Shown in pieces: positions 1 to 8,263 of a stretch of DNA of 64,000 nucleotides (position 1 is the first letter of the stretch; every line of letters begins with the position of its first letter). Position numbers and translations under genes: made by a program. Below the pieces are notes generated by a model. The model was not told the DNA's origin and made no database searches. It saw only the letters and a program-made list of their open reading frames with translations. The stretch covers positions 34,879 through 98,878 of the forward strand of contig NZ_KV813650.1 of the NCBI RefSeq assembly GCF_001813675.1. The letters are read 5' to 3'. Source of the DNA: Streptococcus sp. HMSC078D09. GTDB lineage: Bacteria > Bacillota > Bacilli > Lactobacillales > Streptococcaceae.

Positions 1-30
1 GATGAGTACTAAGGGAAAGATTTTCTTCAT
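1..30 (-). CDS. Start of a divergent exported or membrane protein (partial)
   Basis: Only the first ten codons lie in the window. On the minus strand they read MKKIFPLVLI, a Lys-Lys start followed by a hydrophobic run, as in a signal peptide or first membrane segment. A purine-rich AAGAGG lies about 7-9 bases before the ATG, as expected of a ribosome binding site. The gene is divergent from the Gly-rich gene at 236. Function cannot be told from ten residues. Confidence 0.45.
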   Translation of the reverse strand, partial: MKKIFPLVLI

Positions 31-127
31 AACAGTTAACCTCTTATTTATTTTATGGTAACTATTCTACAATAAGGGGCTCAACCTGTCAATAGCCCAC
101 ACTTGTTTTAGGATTTTTTAAGTAAAA

Positions 128-160
128 ATTTAGGCAGGCTTAAGACTCCTGAAGTATAAT
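128..160 (+). promoter_or_regulatory. Promoter of the Gly-rich gene with a degenerate CiaR-like box
   Basis: A TATAAT hexamer sits at 155-160. Ten bases upstream is CTTAAG (139-144), and 11 bases before that ATTTAG (128-133). CiaR-activated streptococcal promoters carry TTTAAG-N5-TTTAAG about ten bases upstream of the -10. Here the geometry fits but the half-sites match only 4/6 and 5/6. A further TTTAAG lies at 117-122. CiaR control is therefore an inference. Confidence 0.4.
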
Positions 161-235
161 CGCCTTACTAAAGGATCGAGCTCCCTTTAAATTTTAAAAG
201 ACAAGTACTTGTACAAAAAGATAAAAGGTAAAAAG

Positions 236-775
236 ATGAATCAAAAAGAAACAAAACAAGTAGTAGAAACGCAAGAATCCAAAGAAAAAATGGTTGTCCT
301 AAAACGAAGTCCTAAGTGGTGGATTGGCATGGCAGCAGTTGGTGGATTGTTGGTCGGTGCTGGAAGTGGCTTTGGTGTCGGAGTCATCGCCTCTCAATCC
401 TCCAATAACCAACAATTTTCTCAACCGGTCCAAACAGGTCAGAACCAAGGATCTAATCAGCAACAAAATAGTCAAAATGGCCATGCTTCACAAGGGAACC
501 AGCAAAATGGTGGCCCACAGGATGGGGGCCACCAAGGCGGTGGTCCTCAAGGTGGTGGTCAAGGACAAGGCGGCCCACAAGGTGGCGGTCCGGGTCAAAT
601 GCCACAAGAAGGCAATGGTGGCCCACAAGGGAATGGTCCAGATAATGGCATGAACCAATCTGGCGGACAAGAAGGGAACCAGGGGTCCTCTAAAAAGTCC
701 AATAAGAAGAATTCAAAAAATAAAAACAAGACGAGTGACAGTCAAAATAACAAAGAAAACACGACAAACTCATAG
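236..775 (+). CDS. Membrane-anchored Gly/Gln/Asn-rich protein of unknown function
   Basis: I do not recognise this 179-residue protein. A cytoplasmic, charged N-terminus (about 27 residues) is followed by one hydrophobic segment (about residues 28-52, with small residues GVGVIAS). The rest is a low-complexity outer tail: Gln/Asn-rich, then GGPQGGG-type repeats (about 90-145), then a Lys/Asn/Ser-rich end. It should sit in the membrane with a disordered extracellular arm. I choose ATG 236 over the TTG at 209 because TTG 209 has no good binding site. It lies directly upstream of ciaRH, after a promoter with a possible CiaR box. The DNA repeats simply follow the repetitive amino acids. Confidence 0.75.
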   Translation: MNQKETKQVVETQESKEKMVVLKRSPKWWIGMAAVGGLLVGAGSGFGVGVIASQSSNNQQFSQPVQTGQNQGSNQQQNSQNGHASQGNQQNGGPQDGGHQGGGPQGGGQGQGGPQGGGPGQMPQEGNGGPQGNGPDNGMNQSGGQEGNQGSSKKSNKKNSKNKNKTSDSQNNKENTTNS

Positions 776-849
776 AATTAGCCTCCCTCAGGCAGGCTGA
801 ATTTGATCATAAAACCAGGTTCTAAACTATAGGAAATGAAGGGAAGTCG

Positions 850-858
850 TGTTATAAT
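850..858 (+). promoter_or_regulatory. Extended -10 promoter of ciaRH
   Basis: TGT followed by TATAAT (853-858) forms an extended -10; the -35 region is poor. Immediately downstream GTTAAG (860-865) is followed at the 11-base period by ATTAGA, a weak echo of a CiaR box that could allow autoregulation (inference). Confidence 0.6.
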
Positions 859-910
859 GGTTAAGAATAGATTAGAAAGACTCACTCACGAAAGAGAAGA
901 GGATACGACA

Positions 911-1591
911 ATGATTAAAATTCTATTGGTCGAAGATGACCTTGGTTTGTCAAATTCAGTATTTGATTTTTTAGATGATTTTGCGGATGTCATGCAGGTC
1001 TTTGACGGAGAAGAAGGTCTTTACGAAGCAGAAAGCGGGATCTATGATTTGATTTTGCTGGACCTGATGCTTCCTGAAAAAGACGGTTTCCATGTCTTGA
1101 AAGAATTGCGTGAAAAAGGTGTGACAACCCCTGTTTTAATCATGACAGCCAAAGAAAGTCTGGATGACAAGGGACACGGCTTTGAGCTGGGAGCAGACGA
1201 TTACCTCACCAAGCCTTTCTACCTAGAAGAGCTTAAGATGCGGATTCAAGCTCTCTTGAAGCGCTCAGGAAAGGTCAATGAAAACACCCTTAATTATGGC
1301 AATTTGAAGGTCAATTTATCTACCAATTCGACTTATGTGGATGGGAAAGAAGTGGAACTTCTTGGGAAGGAATTTGATCTTTTGGTCTATTTCCTTCAAA
1401 ACCAAAATGTCATCCTTCCAAAGACCCAGATCTTCGATCGTCTCTGGGGCTTTGATAGTGACACAACCATCTCAGTGGTTGAAGTCTATGTTTCAAAAAT
1501 CCGTAAGAAATTAAAAGGTACTGATTTCGTTGAGAACTTGCAAACATTGCGCAGTGTGGGGTATATCTTAAAAGATGCTAACCAGAATTAA
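911..1591 (+). CDS. ciaR: Response regulator CiaR
   Basis: OmpR-family response regulator of 226 residues, acting in the cytoplasm. The receiver domain (1-120) has the acidic pocket ED-D (8-10), the phospho-acceptor Asp51 in LILLDLMLP, and Lys in YLTKPF. The winged-helix DNA-binding domain fills about 128-224. The sequence matches remembered pneumococcal CiaR almost residue for residue. The start is ATG 911 ([10 protein letters not shown]); in-frame codons further upstream overlap the promoter at 850-858. It overlaps ciaH by 17 bases, so they are co-transcribed. In streptococci CiaRH controls competence, cell-envelope stress, beta-lactam tolerance and small csRNAs. Confidence 0.95.
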   Translation: MIKILLVEDDLGLSNSVFDFLDDFADVMQVFDGEEGLYEAESGIYDLILLDLMLPEKDGFHVLKELREKGVTTPVLIMTAKESLDDKGHGFELGADDYLTKPFYLEELKMRIQALLKRSGKVNENTLNYGNLKVNLSTNSTYVDGKEVELLGKEFDLLVYFLQNQNVILPKTQIFDRLWGFDSDTTISVVEVYVSKIRKKLKGTDFVENLQTLRSVGYILKDANQN

Positions 1592-2936
1592 GAAAACCGT
1601 CGGGGAAGATGATTTTTCCTACTTCATCCGATATTTTGGGCTCTTTACTTTGATATTCTCGGCCATGACCTTGATTATCATTCAGGTCATGCGCTCGAGT
1701 CTTTATACAACTGTCGATGAAAACCTCAAGACTCTCAGTCAGGATCCCTACTCGCTTGTAGCGATTGCTTATCGAGACCAGCGACAGTCAAATACCAAAG
1801 GAGATGATAATGATCATGAGATGATGATCCCAGATCATGATAAATCAGAACCTAAAGGGGATGTCACATCCAATACCACTGTTGTTTTGCTCAATAAAAA
1901 ATATGAAAACTTGACAACCGGTAATGGGTTTTTAAACTTCAAAACGGTGACGTTTGGTCGAAAGCTCCTCAACAAGGTTTCCCAGCTTCAAATTACAAAT
2001 AGCTATGGGAAAAAAGAAAGTTACCGGGCCTATATGGCAGAGTTGAGTTTATCTGATGATGAAAGTGATAGTGATATCAAGTATGCGGTTGTCATGACCA
2101 ATATCAGTCAGCTAGAGCAGACCAGTGAAGAGCACGAAAGTCAAATCGCCCTCATCATGATCTGCTTCTGGGGAATCTCCTTATTCGCTAGTCTCTTCTT
2201 AGCACGTCTCAGTGTCAAGCCCCTTCTTGAGAGTATGCAAAAGCAAAAGGCTTTCGTGGAAAATGCTTCCCATGAGTTGAGGACGCCTTTAGCAGTTCTG
2301 CAAAATCGTCTCGAAACGCTTTTTAGAAAGCCTGAAGCGACCATTATGGAATCGAGTGAGAATATTGCATCCAGCTTGGATGAAGTTCGAAATATGAAGC
2401 TCTTGACCACCAACCTTCTTAACATTGCCCGAAGAGATGATGGCTTGAAGCCGGAGATGGAAGATATCGAACCAAGCTTTTTCGATCAGACCTTCTCGAA
2501 TTTTGAGATCATTGCAGAAGAAAATGGCAAAATCTTCCGAGGAGACAATCAGGTGGACAAAGTCATTTGTTCTGATAAAACGCTCCTCAAGCAGTTGATG
2601 ACCATTCTCTATGACAATGCCTTGAAGTATACCGATGAAGATGGCGAGATCCAGTTTGAAGTTCAATTGAAGGATAAAAATCTTCTTTTGAGAGTGCTGG
2701 ATAATGGTCCAGGGATTCGAGATGAGGATAAGAAACGGATCTTTGATCGTTTTTACCGGGTCGACAAGGCCAGAACCCGTCAAAAAGGTGGATTTGGTTT
2801 GGGGTTATCCCTCGCTAAGCAAATCGTAGAAGCCTTTAAAGGGACCATTCAAGTCAAAGATAATAAACCAAAAGGGACTATCTTTGAAGTGAAATTATCC
2901 ATTAAGACGGAAAGTCGTAAAAAAAATCGTTCATAA
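1575..2936 (+). CDS. ciaH: Sensor histidine kinase CiaH
   Basis: Membrane sensor kinase of 453 residues, partner of CiaR. One membrane segment near residues 20-40, an extracytoplasmic sensor loop (about 41-190, with an acidic/His-rich stretch [14 protein letters not shown]), a second segment near 193-212, then the kinase core. The H-box [17 protein letters not shown] has the phosphorylated His at about 233; the N-box (DNALKYT), G1 (DNGPGI) and G2 ([10 protein letters not shown]) boxes are all present. The C-terminal half closely matches pneumococcal CiaH; the sensor loop is divergent, as is usual. Start codon lies inside the end of ciaR. Confidence 0.94.
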   Translation: MLTRIKKTVGEDDFSYFIRYFGLFTLIFSAMTLIIIQVMRSSLYTTVDENLKTLSQDPYSLVAIAYRDQRQSNTKGDDNDHEMMIPDHDKSEPKGDVTSNTTVVLLNKKYENLTTGNGFLNFKTVTFGRKLLNKVSQLQITNSYGKKESYRAYMAELSLSDDESDSDIKYAVVMTNISQLEQTSEEHESQIALIMICFWGISLFASLFLARLSVKPLLESMQKQKAFVENASHELRTPLAVLQNRLETLFRKPEATIMESSENIASSLDEVRNMKLLTTNLLNIARRDDGLKPEMEDIEPSFFDQTFSNFEIIAEENGKIFRGDNQVDKVICSDKTLLKQLMTILYDNALKYTDEDGEIQFEVQLKDKNLLLRVLDNGPGIRDEDKKRIFDRFYRVDKARTRQKGGFGLGLSLAKQIVEAFKGTIQVKDNKPKGTIFEVKLSIKTESRKKNRS

Positions 2937-2963
2937 TCTTTAAAAAAGAAAAGAGGAAAACCT

Positions 2964-3344
2964 ATGAGTTCAAAAATGTTGCACACTTGCCTTCGTGTAG
3001 AAAACTTAGAAAAATCAATCGCTTTTTACCAAGATGCTTTTGGTTTTGAAGAAAAACGTCGGAAAGATTTCCCAGACTACAAGTTCACGATTGTTTATTT
3101 GGCCTTGCCTGGAGATGACTATGAGTTGGAATTGACTTACAATTATGATCATGGTCCATATGTCATCGGAGATGGCTATGCTCACGTTGCCTTGAGTACT
3201 CCTGATCTAGAAGGTTTGAATGCGGAACACAAGGCTAAAGGCTATGAAGTGACAGAACCAAAAGGTCTTCCAGGGACGCAACCGAATTACTATTTCGTTG
3301 TAGATCCGGATGGGTATAAAGTAGAAGTCATTCGCGAAAAATAA
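2964..3344 (+). CDS. gloA: Lactoylglutathione lyase / glyoxalase I family protein
   Basis: A 126-residue single-domain vicinal-oxygen-chelate protein. It begins with the typical MLHTCLRVENLEKSIAFYQDAFGF and ends YYFVVDPDGYKVEVIRE. The expected metal ligands of the glyoxalase I family are present: His near the start, Glu in YELELTYN, His in GYAHVALS, and Glu in KVEVI. Glyoxalase I converts the hemithioacetal of methylglyoxal to the thioester as detoxification; the thiol used in streptococci is presumably glutathione. ATG is preceded by AGAGGA. It follows ciaH by 27 bases with no terminator, so it may be read with ciaRH. Confidence 0.88.
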   Translation: MSSKMLHTCLRVENLEKSIAFYQDAFGFEEKRRKDFPDYKFTIVYLALPGDDYELELTYNYDHGPYVIGDGYAHVALSTPDLEGLNAEHKAKGYEVTEPKGLPGTQPNYYFVVDPDGYKVEVIREK

Positions 3345-3360
3345 GAGAGACTAAAAATAG

Positions 3361-3532
3361 GAGGCTGGGATAAAAGTCCTAGCCTCTCAATTATTTATGG
3401 ATTGTCGAGCAAGACGCAGTGGTTGAGTAGGCTCTACTACGCTGATTTCATCAGCTTTTACAGCCCTACTCAACTGTGCGGAGGTGGGACGACGAAATCG
3501 AATTCTAACGAATGACCGATTTCTGTCTCACT
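3361..3532. repeat. Structured dispersed intergenic repeat, copy A
   Basis: About 170 bases nearly identical to the reverse complement of 37948-38118. It contains three nested stem-loops: an end hairpin GAGGCTGGGA/TCCTAGCCTC (3361-3386), a large central hairpin with arms GTTGAGTAGG and CCTACTCAAC enclosing GCTGATTTCATCAGC, and a right-end hairpin GTGGGAC...GTCTCAC holding GAAATCG/CGATTTC. The right end is followed by a run of T, so it can act as terminator for ciaRH-gloA. No ORF inside. Confidence 0.85.
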
Positions 3533-3586
3533 CTCTTTTTTTTATGAAACCATTTACAAAAAAGGAATGTTTTTTCGAGAGAAATT

Positions 3587-3595
3587 TGCTATAAT
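3587..3595 (+). promoter_or_regulatory. Extended -10 promoter of pgdA, suggesting a leaderless mRNA
   Basis: TGC plus TATAAT (3590-3595). Only six bases separate the -10 from the ATG at 3602, so transcription should start at or next to the A of the start codon. No Shine-Dalgarno sequence is present. Confidence 0.65.
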
Positions 3596-3601
3596 AAAGT
3601 T

Positions 3602-4984
3602 ATGAGATTCAAACACACGAAAACTATTTTATTAATCATTACAAATCTCCTTTTATTGAGTCTTTTGTATATCGGCTATCAAAAGATTCAAAGGGTTCGT
3701 GAACAAAAAGCCTATCAGGATCAGTTTGCTAAGGTTACCCAACTTGAGAAAAGCTCTGAAAAAGGGAAAGATGTTCAAGTTCAGGAAGGGATTTTAGGAA
3801 CTTCTTATGTGACGGCTTATTATCCTACTAAGGATGGACAGCCTGTTGAGATTATTAAAGAGAAGATCCAAGAAGACCTTCAGCGTCTAGGATCCGATGA
3901 AAAAACCAAAGAACCAAAGCATTTGACCTTCTACCATAGTGAAGAAGCAGAAGCGCCTTTTGTTGGTTATCACCCTATCCAAATCAAACGGGCGGAATAC
4001 CAGTACAAAAAAGGGAAATTCATCAAAGATGAGACGGTGAAGTTGCCCCTCTTTTACTTGGATGATGAGAACAATCCTCTGACCCTGAGCCAAGTTTTTG
4101 CGGATCCAGATGGAGCCAAGCAGATCTTTTTGGAGGAATTACGGGGAAATCTAGCCTTTCGTCAGCTAGACGAGGAAAGCATTGATCAAATGGTTGCCCA
4201 CTTCTCAGAGTTGGATTTGAGCCAATGGGAATTCCAATATGAAAAAGGAAATTTCACCATTCCATTTCCAACCAAGGTTAAGGGAGATGATACCTTCACT
4301 GTTCCCTTGTCTAAATTCTATGACGTGATTGATACAGAGCGCTTGCTTCCTGATGATCTAGCTTCTTACGAATCCTATATAGAAGAACGCCACCGTAAGA
4401 TGATTGCTCTGACCTTTGATGATGGACCAGATCCAACCACGACTCCTCAGGCGCTGGCCATCTTAAAGAAATACAATGCCAAAGCTACCTTCTTTATGGT
4501 CGGAAAAAATGTCAGTGCGAATCCAGATATTGCTAAGCAAGTCCGCAAAGAAGGTCATCAAATCGGGAACCATACCTGGGATCACCCTCAATTACCAAAA
4601 TTGAGCTTGGATAATGCTAAAAAAGAGATTTTGGATACCCAAGAAGCTATTCAAAAAGCGACAGGCGTCCAAACCAAGATTACCCGTCCTCCATATGGAG
4701 CCATCAATAACGCCATCCAATACGGTGTCGACCAATCCTTCATCATGTGGGATGTGGATAGTCTAGATTGGAAGACACATAATACGACGGCCATTCTCAA
4801 TGAAGTGAAAAAAGAAGTCAAACCGGGTTCGATTATCCTCATGCATGATATCCATCAAACCACGATTGACGCTCTACCGACCGTCCTTGACTACCTCAAA
4901 TCACAAGGCTATACCTTTGTAACGGTGGATGAATTGTTGGATTATCAACTTGAAAGTCATCGTATTTATTACAATGGAAATTAA
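3602..4984 (+). CDS. pgdA: Peptidoglycan N-acetylglucosamine deacetylase
   Basis: Membrane-anchored 460-residue enzyme that removes acetyl groups from peptidoglycan GlcNAc, giving lysozyme resistance. One N-terminal membrane anchor (about 8-25), a large outer region (30-260) typical of pneumococcal PgdA, then a carbohydrate esterase 4 (NodB) domain from about 265. Motifs: TFDDGPDP (catalytic Asp and metal Asp), HQIGNHTWDHP (two metal His), RPPYG, and the late LMHDIHQTT motif. Length agrees with PgdA of pneumococcus. It stands alone between repeat copy A and a bidirectional terminator, with an apparently leaderless promoter. Confidence 0.92.
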   Translation: MRFKHTKTILLIITNLLLLSLLYIGYQKIQRVREQKAYQDQFAKVTQLEKSSEKGKDVQVQEGILGTSYVTAYYPTKDGQPVEIIKEKIQEDLQRLGSDEKTKEPKHLTFYHSEEAEAPFVGYHPIQIKRAEYQYKKGKFIKDETVKLPLFYLDDENNPLTLSQVFADPDGAKQIFLEELRGNLAFRQLDEESIDQMVAHFSELDLSQWEFQYEKGNFTIPFPTKVKGDDTFTVPLSKFYDVIDTERLLPDDLASYESYIEERHRKMIALTFDDGPDPTTTPQALAILKKYNAKATFFMVGKNVSANPDIAKQVRKEGHQIGNHTWDHPQLPKLSLDNAKKEILDTQEAIQKATGVQTKITRPPYGAINNAIQYGVDQSFIMWDVDSLDWKTHNTTAILNEVKKEVKPGSIILMHDIHQTTIDALPTVLDYLKSQGYTFVTVDELLDYQLESHRIYYNGN

Positions 4985-4988
4985 CGTA

Positions 4989-5025
4989 AAAATCCTCTGC
5001 AGTTCATTCACTAGCAGAGGATTTT
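4989..5025. terminator. Bidirectional terminator between pgdA and the helicase gene
   Basis: A 12-base stem, arms 4989-5000 (AAAATCCTCTGC) and 5014-5025, flanked by A-rich and T-rich sides, lies between the convergent genes ending at 4984 and 5027. Confidence 0.85.
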
Positions 5026-5026
5026 C

Positions 5027-6112
5027 TTATTCATTTAAAAAGAGTTCGGAATTTTTTAAAACCAGTTCACGTACAGAAGCGTATTTTTTTAAGGATTTGA
5101 GTTCTTCTGGGTGGGTGATAAAGGTGATTACATAGCCATCACGCCCCATTCGTCCTGTTCGACCGGCACGGTGGGTATAGGTCTCCACATCACGAGGAAT
5201 ATCGTAGTTAATCACACACTCAAGATGTTCAATGTCGATGCCACGAGCGACTAAATCGGTGGCCAGCAAGAGGGTCAGCTGATGGTCTTTGAAGCGTTCC
5301 AGAATGACCTTGCGGTATTTGACATTGACATCGCTTGCGAGCGATACGGCCTCAACACCACGGTATTGTAGTTTTTCTTCAGCACTACCCAGATCAGACA
5401 GGCTATTGAAAAAAGCCAGACCACGAAAATCTTCGACGTAGGCGAGTTTGCGGAGCAATTCAACCTTGTCCCGCTTATCCACTTGCATATAAAAATGTTG
5501 GATATTGTCCAAAGAAAGTCCATCAACCGTAACACGAAGAGTATTTTCCTCTAGCTGGTCTGGATCGACCTTGGCTGTGGCGCTCATGTAGATATATTGG
5601 TGGTCACGGGGAGCATAGTGGCTGATCTTGTCGACGAAGTGGTACTGAGAATCGCTCAGTAATTGGTCGAATTCATCTAAAATGATGGTTTCCACATTCA
5701 TCATTTTGATCTTTTTCAGCTTGATCAGTTCAAAGATCCGACCAGGCGTCCCAACCAGGATTTCAGGTCCTTTTTTGAGGCGTTCGATTTGCCGTTTTTG
5801 ACTAGATCCTGAAAGGAAGAGTTGTGTCTGGAAACCGAGAGGCTCTGCCCATTGTTTGGTGACATCAAAAATTTGTCCTGCTAACTCTGTGTTAGGAGCC
5901 AAAATCAAGAGTTGTTGGGCCTTCTTCGGTTTAAGTTTGAGCAAGCTCGGAAAGAGGTAGGCGAGTGTCTTACCAGTACCGGTAGGACTGATCCCAAGGA
6001 CATTTTCTCCTTCATAGATAGGGGAGAAGATCTGTTCCTGAATTTCAGTGAATGTATCAAATCCGAGTGTTTCTAACTGGTCTTTCCAGCTTTGTGGAAA
6101 TTGTTCTTTCAT
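5027..6112 (-). CDS. DEAD-box ATP-dependent RNA helicase
   Basis: A compact 361-residue helicase: RecA-like domain 1 with the Q motif (FTEIQEQIF), motif I GTGKT, Ia (APNTELAGQ), Ib TPGRI, motif II as DEFD rather than the usual DEAD, III SAT; domain 2 with motif V (ATDLVARGID) and VI (YTHRAGRTGRMGR). No C-terminal RNA-binding tail beyond a few residues. It should unwind RNA duplexes, for example in ribosome assembly or RNA decay. DEFD instead of DEAD is worth noting; it is also seen in other small Firmicute helicases. The ATG overlaps the stop of the upstream oxidoreductase gene (ATGA), so the two are translationally coupled. Confidence 0.88.
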   Translation of the reverse strand: MKEQFPQSWKDQLETLGFDTFTEIQEQIFSPIYEGENVLGISPTGTGKTLAYLFPSLLKLKPKKAQQLLILAPNTELAGQIFDVTKQWAEPLGFQTQLFLSGSSQKRQIERLKKGPEILVGTPGRIFELIKLKKIKMMNVETIILDEFDQLLSDSQYHFVDKISHYAPRDHQYIYMSATAKVDPDQLEENTLRVTVDGLSLDNIQHFYMQVDKRDKVELLRKLAYVEDFRGLAFFNSLSDLGSAEEKLQYRGVEAVSLASDVNVKYRKVILERFKDHQLTLLLATDLVARGIDIEHLECVINYDIPRDVETYTHRAGRTGRMGRDGYVITFITHPEELKSLKKYASVRELVLKNSELFLNE

Positions 6113-7089
6113 TCTTTTTCATCCTTAAATTGTATTCCAGCGCTTTGACGCATCTGGTAGAGGGTTTTATGGACCTGCTCAGCTGTTTGTAACCATTCAA
6201 GATAAGCAGACGGCTTTTGATGAGCGATGGCAAGGGAAAAGGCTTCGGCCTCTTCTTGCATTTGGTGTGGGCAGGGCTGGATCGGAAGGTCGATAACCTC
6301 CCCAGAATGGCTGACGAAGCGGGCCTGGTTAATGGCTGTTACAGCATTGAGAGTTAGTGTTCCAGTCTTGGTGTAGATTTCAGCAGGTAGATGGCTGGTG
6401 ATATTTTTTCCTGCCTGAATAGCAACCTGAAAATCAGGATAAATCAAGACACCTTGACCATAGAGATCAACCGAATTGGGTAATTGCTGAGCGGTGTAGT
6501 GACTGGAGATGGGGTCTCCAAAGAAGCCAATGGCCAAGTAGAGGCAGTAGACTCCCAGATCCATCAAGGCTCCACCTGCATAGACATCTGAGAAAATATT
6601 AGGAATCTCACCTGCAAGAAGGGCTGGCAATTTGGAAGAATATTTGGCAAAGGTGAAGTTGGCGCCCAGTATTTCCTGGTTAGAGAGGAAGTCTTTAATT
6701 ACTTGAAAGGCTGCTTCTTGGTAATTTCTGGCAGCTTCAAAGAGATAGACCTGGTGCTCATTAGCGAGCTTGACCAGCTCCTTCCATTCAGAAGGCTTGG
6801 TCACAGCGGGTTTTTCAATGATGACATGCTTCTTGGCCAGAATAGCAAGCTTGGCCTGAGCGAAATGAAGAGAATTAGGGCTGGCAATGTAGACCACGTC
6901 CAGTTCACTGTCTAAGAAGTCGACCAAGTCTGTGTAGCAAGAGATCTCCCCATAAGGCTCACAAAACTCTTGAGCTGTCTTCATACTTCTCGAATACACA
7001 GCCTGCAAGTGATAGTGGCCCGTCTGATGAGCAGCTGTAATAAATTCATGTGAAATCCAACTCGTACCAATAATTCCCAGCTTTAACAT
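6109..7089 (-). CDS. Gfo/Idh/MocA family oxidoreductase
   Basis: A 326-residue NAD(P)-dependent oxidoreductase. Rossmann motif at the start (LGIIGTSWIS, a variant GxxGxxx), the family motif EKPAVTKPSEW near residue 95-105 (catalytic Lys in EKP), and the C-terminal alpha/beta domain with GGALMDLGVYCLYLA. Substrate is unknown; such enzymes act on sugars, inositols or their derivatives. Its ribosome binding site (AAGGA) and extended -10 (TGGTATAAT, minus strand, 7119-7127) are clear. It forms a two-gene operon with the helicase, a pairing I recall from pneumococcus. Confidence 0.88.
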   Translation of the reverse strand: MLKLGIIGTSWISHEFITAAHQTGHYHLQAVYSRSMKTAQEFCEPYGEISCYTDLVDFLDSELDVVYIASPNSLHFAQAKLAILAKKHVIIEKPAVTKPSEWKELVKLANEHQVYLFEAARNYQEAAFQVIKDFLSNQEILGANFTFAKYSSKLPALLAGEIPNIFSDVYAGGALMDLGVYCLYLAIGFFGDPISSHYTAQQLPNSVDLYGQGVLIYPDFQVAIQAGKNITSHLPAEIYTKTGTLTLNAVTAINQARFVSHSGEVIDLPIQPCPHQMQEEAEAFSLAIAHQKPSAYLEWLQTAEQVHKTLYQMRQSAGIQFKDEKE

Positions 7090-7118
7090 AAGGTGTCCTT
7101 CTGCAATCGATTCACTCT

Positions 7119-7127
7119 ATTATACCA
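7119..7127 (-). promoter_or_regulatory. Extended -10 promoter of the oxidoreductase-helicase operon
   Basis: On the minus strand TGG followed by TATAAT, about 30 bases before the start codon at 7089; an AAGGA binding site lies between. Confidence 0.6.
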
Positions 7128-7177
7128 TGAAAAGGGGGAGGGGACAGTATAAAGTAGAAAATATGCACTGATTATTG

Positions 7178-7183
7178 TATAAT
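7178..7183 (+). promoter_or_regulatory. -10 element opening the wall-polysaccharide locus
   Basis: TATAAT preceded by ATTG, eight bases before ATG 7192. No good -35 seen. It drives the first operon of the locus, which runs to the terminator at 12351. Confidence 0.5.
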
Positions 7184-7191
7184 GAAGTGAT

Positions 7192-7926
7192 ATGCTTAGA
7201 AGGGAAAACATAGGATTGAGAAATTCAGAATTACTGATCATTATTCCTGCTTATAATGAGAGTGGAAATATTGAAAAAACAATCAAGATGATTGAAGAAC
7301 ATACACCTGAATTTGATTATGTCATTATCAATGATTGTTCTACAGATCATACACTTGAAATTTGTCGCAATAACAACTTTAACGTTATCGATTTACCGAT
7401 TAATTTAGGAATTGGTGGTGCTGTTCAGACTGGTTATCAATATGCAGTTAAAAATGGCTATCAATATGCTGTTCAAGTGGATGGAGATGGTCAGCATAAT
7501 CCTGAATTTATCAGAAAGATGCTTCAAGTCCTTCAAGAGAAGAATGTGAACATGGTGATTGGCTCTCGTTTCATTGAAAATCAAGGTTTCCAATCCTCCT
7601 TCGCGCGACGGATTGGAATTTCATTTTTTGAAAAATTAATTAAGATTTTGACCGGTCAAAAGGTAACAGATCCAACCTCAGGATTGCGGGTGGCTGATCG
7701 AAAAGTGATTGAAGAATTTGCTAAACAATATCCAAGTGATTATCCAGAACCAGAGACGATTGTGTCCCTCTTAACCTCAGGTTATTCCGTTGCAGAAGTA
7801 CCGGTCTTGATGAACGAGCGAGAACACGGAGAATCATCGATTACATTCAGTAAGTCTGTTTACTATATGATCAAAGTGACAATGGCAATGCTATTGGCTA
7901 GAATTGGTGGAGGATATAAGAAATAA
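7192..7926 (+). CDS. GT2 polyprenyl-phosphate sugar synthase, GacI-like
   Basis: A 244-residue family 2 glycosyltransferase of the dolichol-phosphate mannose synthase type: LLIIIPAYNESGNIEKTI at the start, nucleotide-binding DCSTD, and the DxD motif VQVDGDGQHN. No membrane segments are obvious except a weak hydrophobic C-terminus. Directly followed by a DUF2304 gene, the arrangement of GacI-GacJ in Streptococcus pyogenes, where GacI makes undecaprenyl-phosphate GlcNAc for the wall polysaccharide side chain and GacJ stimulates it. Sugar specificity here is unknown. The -10 at 7178-7183 leaves 8 bases to ATG 7192, so the message would be near-leaderless; TTG 7216 with AGAAGGG upstream is an alternative start. 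Confidence 0.85.
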   Translation: MLRRENIGLRNSELLIIIPAYNESGNIEKTIKMIEEHTPEFDYVIINDCSTDHTLEICRNNNFNVIDLPINLGIGGAVQTGYQYAVKNGYQYAVQVDGDGQHNPEFIRKMLQVLQEKNVNMVIGSRFIENQGFQSSFARRIGISFFEKLIKILTGQKVTDPTSGLRVADRKVIEEFAKQYPSDYPEPETIVSLLTSGYSVAEVPVLMNEREHGESSITFSKSVYYMIKVTMAMLLARIGGGYKK

Positions 7927-7927
7927 C

Positions 7928-8263
7928 ATGTTAAATATTTGGTTAACCCTTATTGTAATTATTTTTATCGTTTATATTCTACGCCTAGTTGCAAAGAAAG
8001 TCGTTGAACTGAGAAATGTCATTTCTTGGCTCATTCTTTGTTTGCTATCGTTGCCAGTCATTTGGTTTCCTAATTTGATTGGAGCAATATCTTTATTTCT
8101 TGGTATTCAAACGCTAAGTAACTTTATTTTTTTATTAAGTACATTTTTATTAATATTTTTAATTTTTTCATTAACTCGTACTGTATCAAAACAATCAGTA
8201 CAGATTAAGAAATTGTCACAAACGATTGCTTTATTAAGAAGTGAGAATGAAAATGAACAATAA
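7928..8263 (+). CDS. DUF2304 membrane protein, GacJ-like
   Basis: A 111-residue membrane protein with about three hydrophobic segments (residues 3-20, 30-50, 58-85) and a short charged, coiled-coil-like tail (KKLSQTIALLRSENENE), typical of DUF2304. Such proteins bind the neighbouring polyprenyl-phosphate GT2 enzyme and hold it at the membrane, as GacJ does for GacI. ATG 7928 follows GGAGG in the end of the GT2 gene by about a dozen bases; upstream in-frame codons would overlap that gene by over 20 bases and lack a binding site. Strongly AT-rich, as are the next genes. Confidence 0.85.
   Translation: MLNIWLTLIVIIFIVYILRLVAKKVVELRNVISWLILCLLSLPVIWFPNLIGAISLFLGIQTLSNFIFLLSTFLLIFLIFSLTRTVSKQSVQIKKLSQTIALLRSENENEQ

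Noticed and set aside
470-680. Repetitive DNA in the Gly-rich gene, which at first looked like a tandem repeat or CRISPR-like array.
   Set aside because: The repeats are irregular and follow the coding frame (GGPQGGG); there are no spacers of constant length.
860-876. A CiaR box (GTTAAG-N5-ATTAGA) just after the ciaRH -10.
   Set aside because: The second half-site matches only three of six bases; noted in the promoter entry but not claimed.
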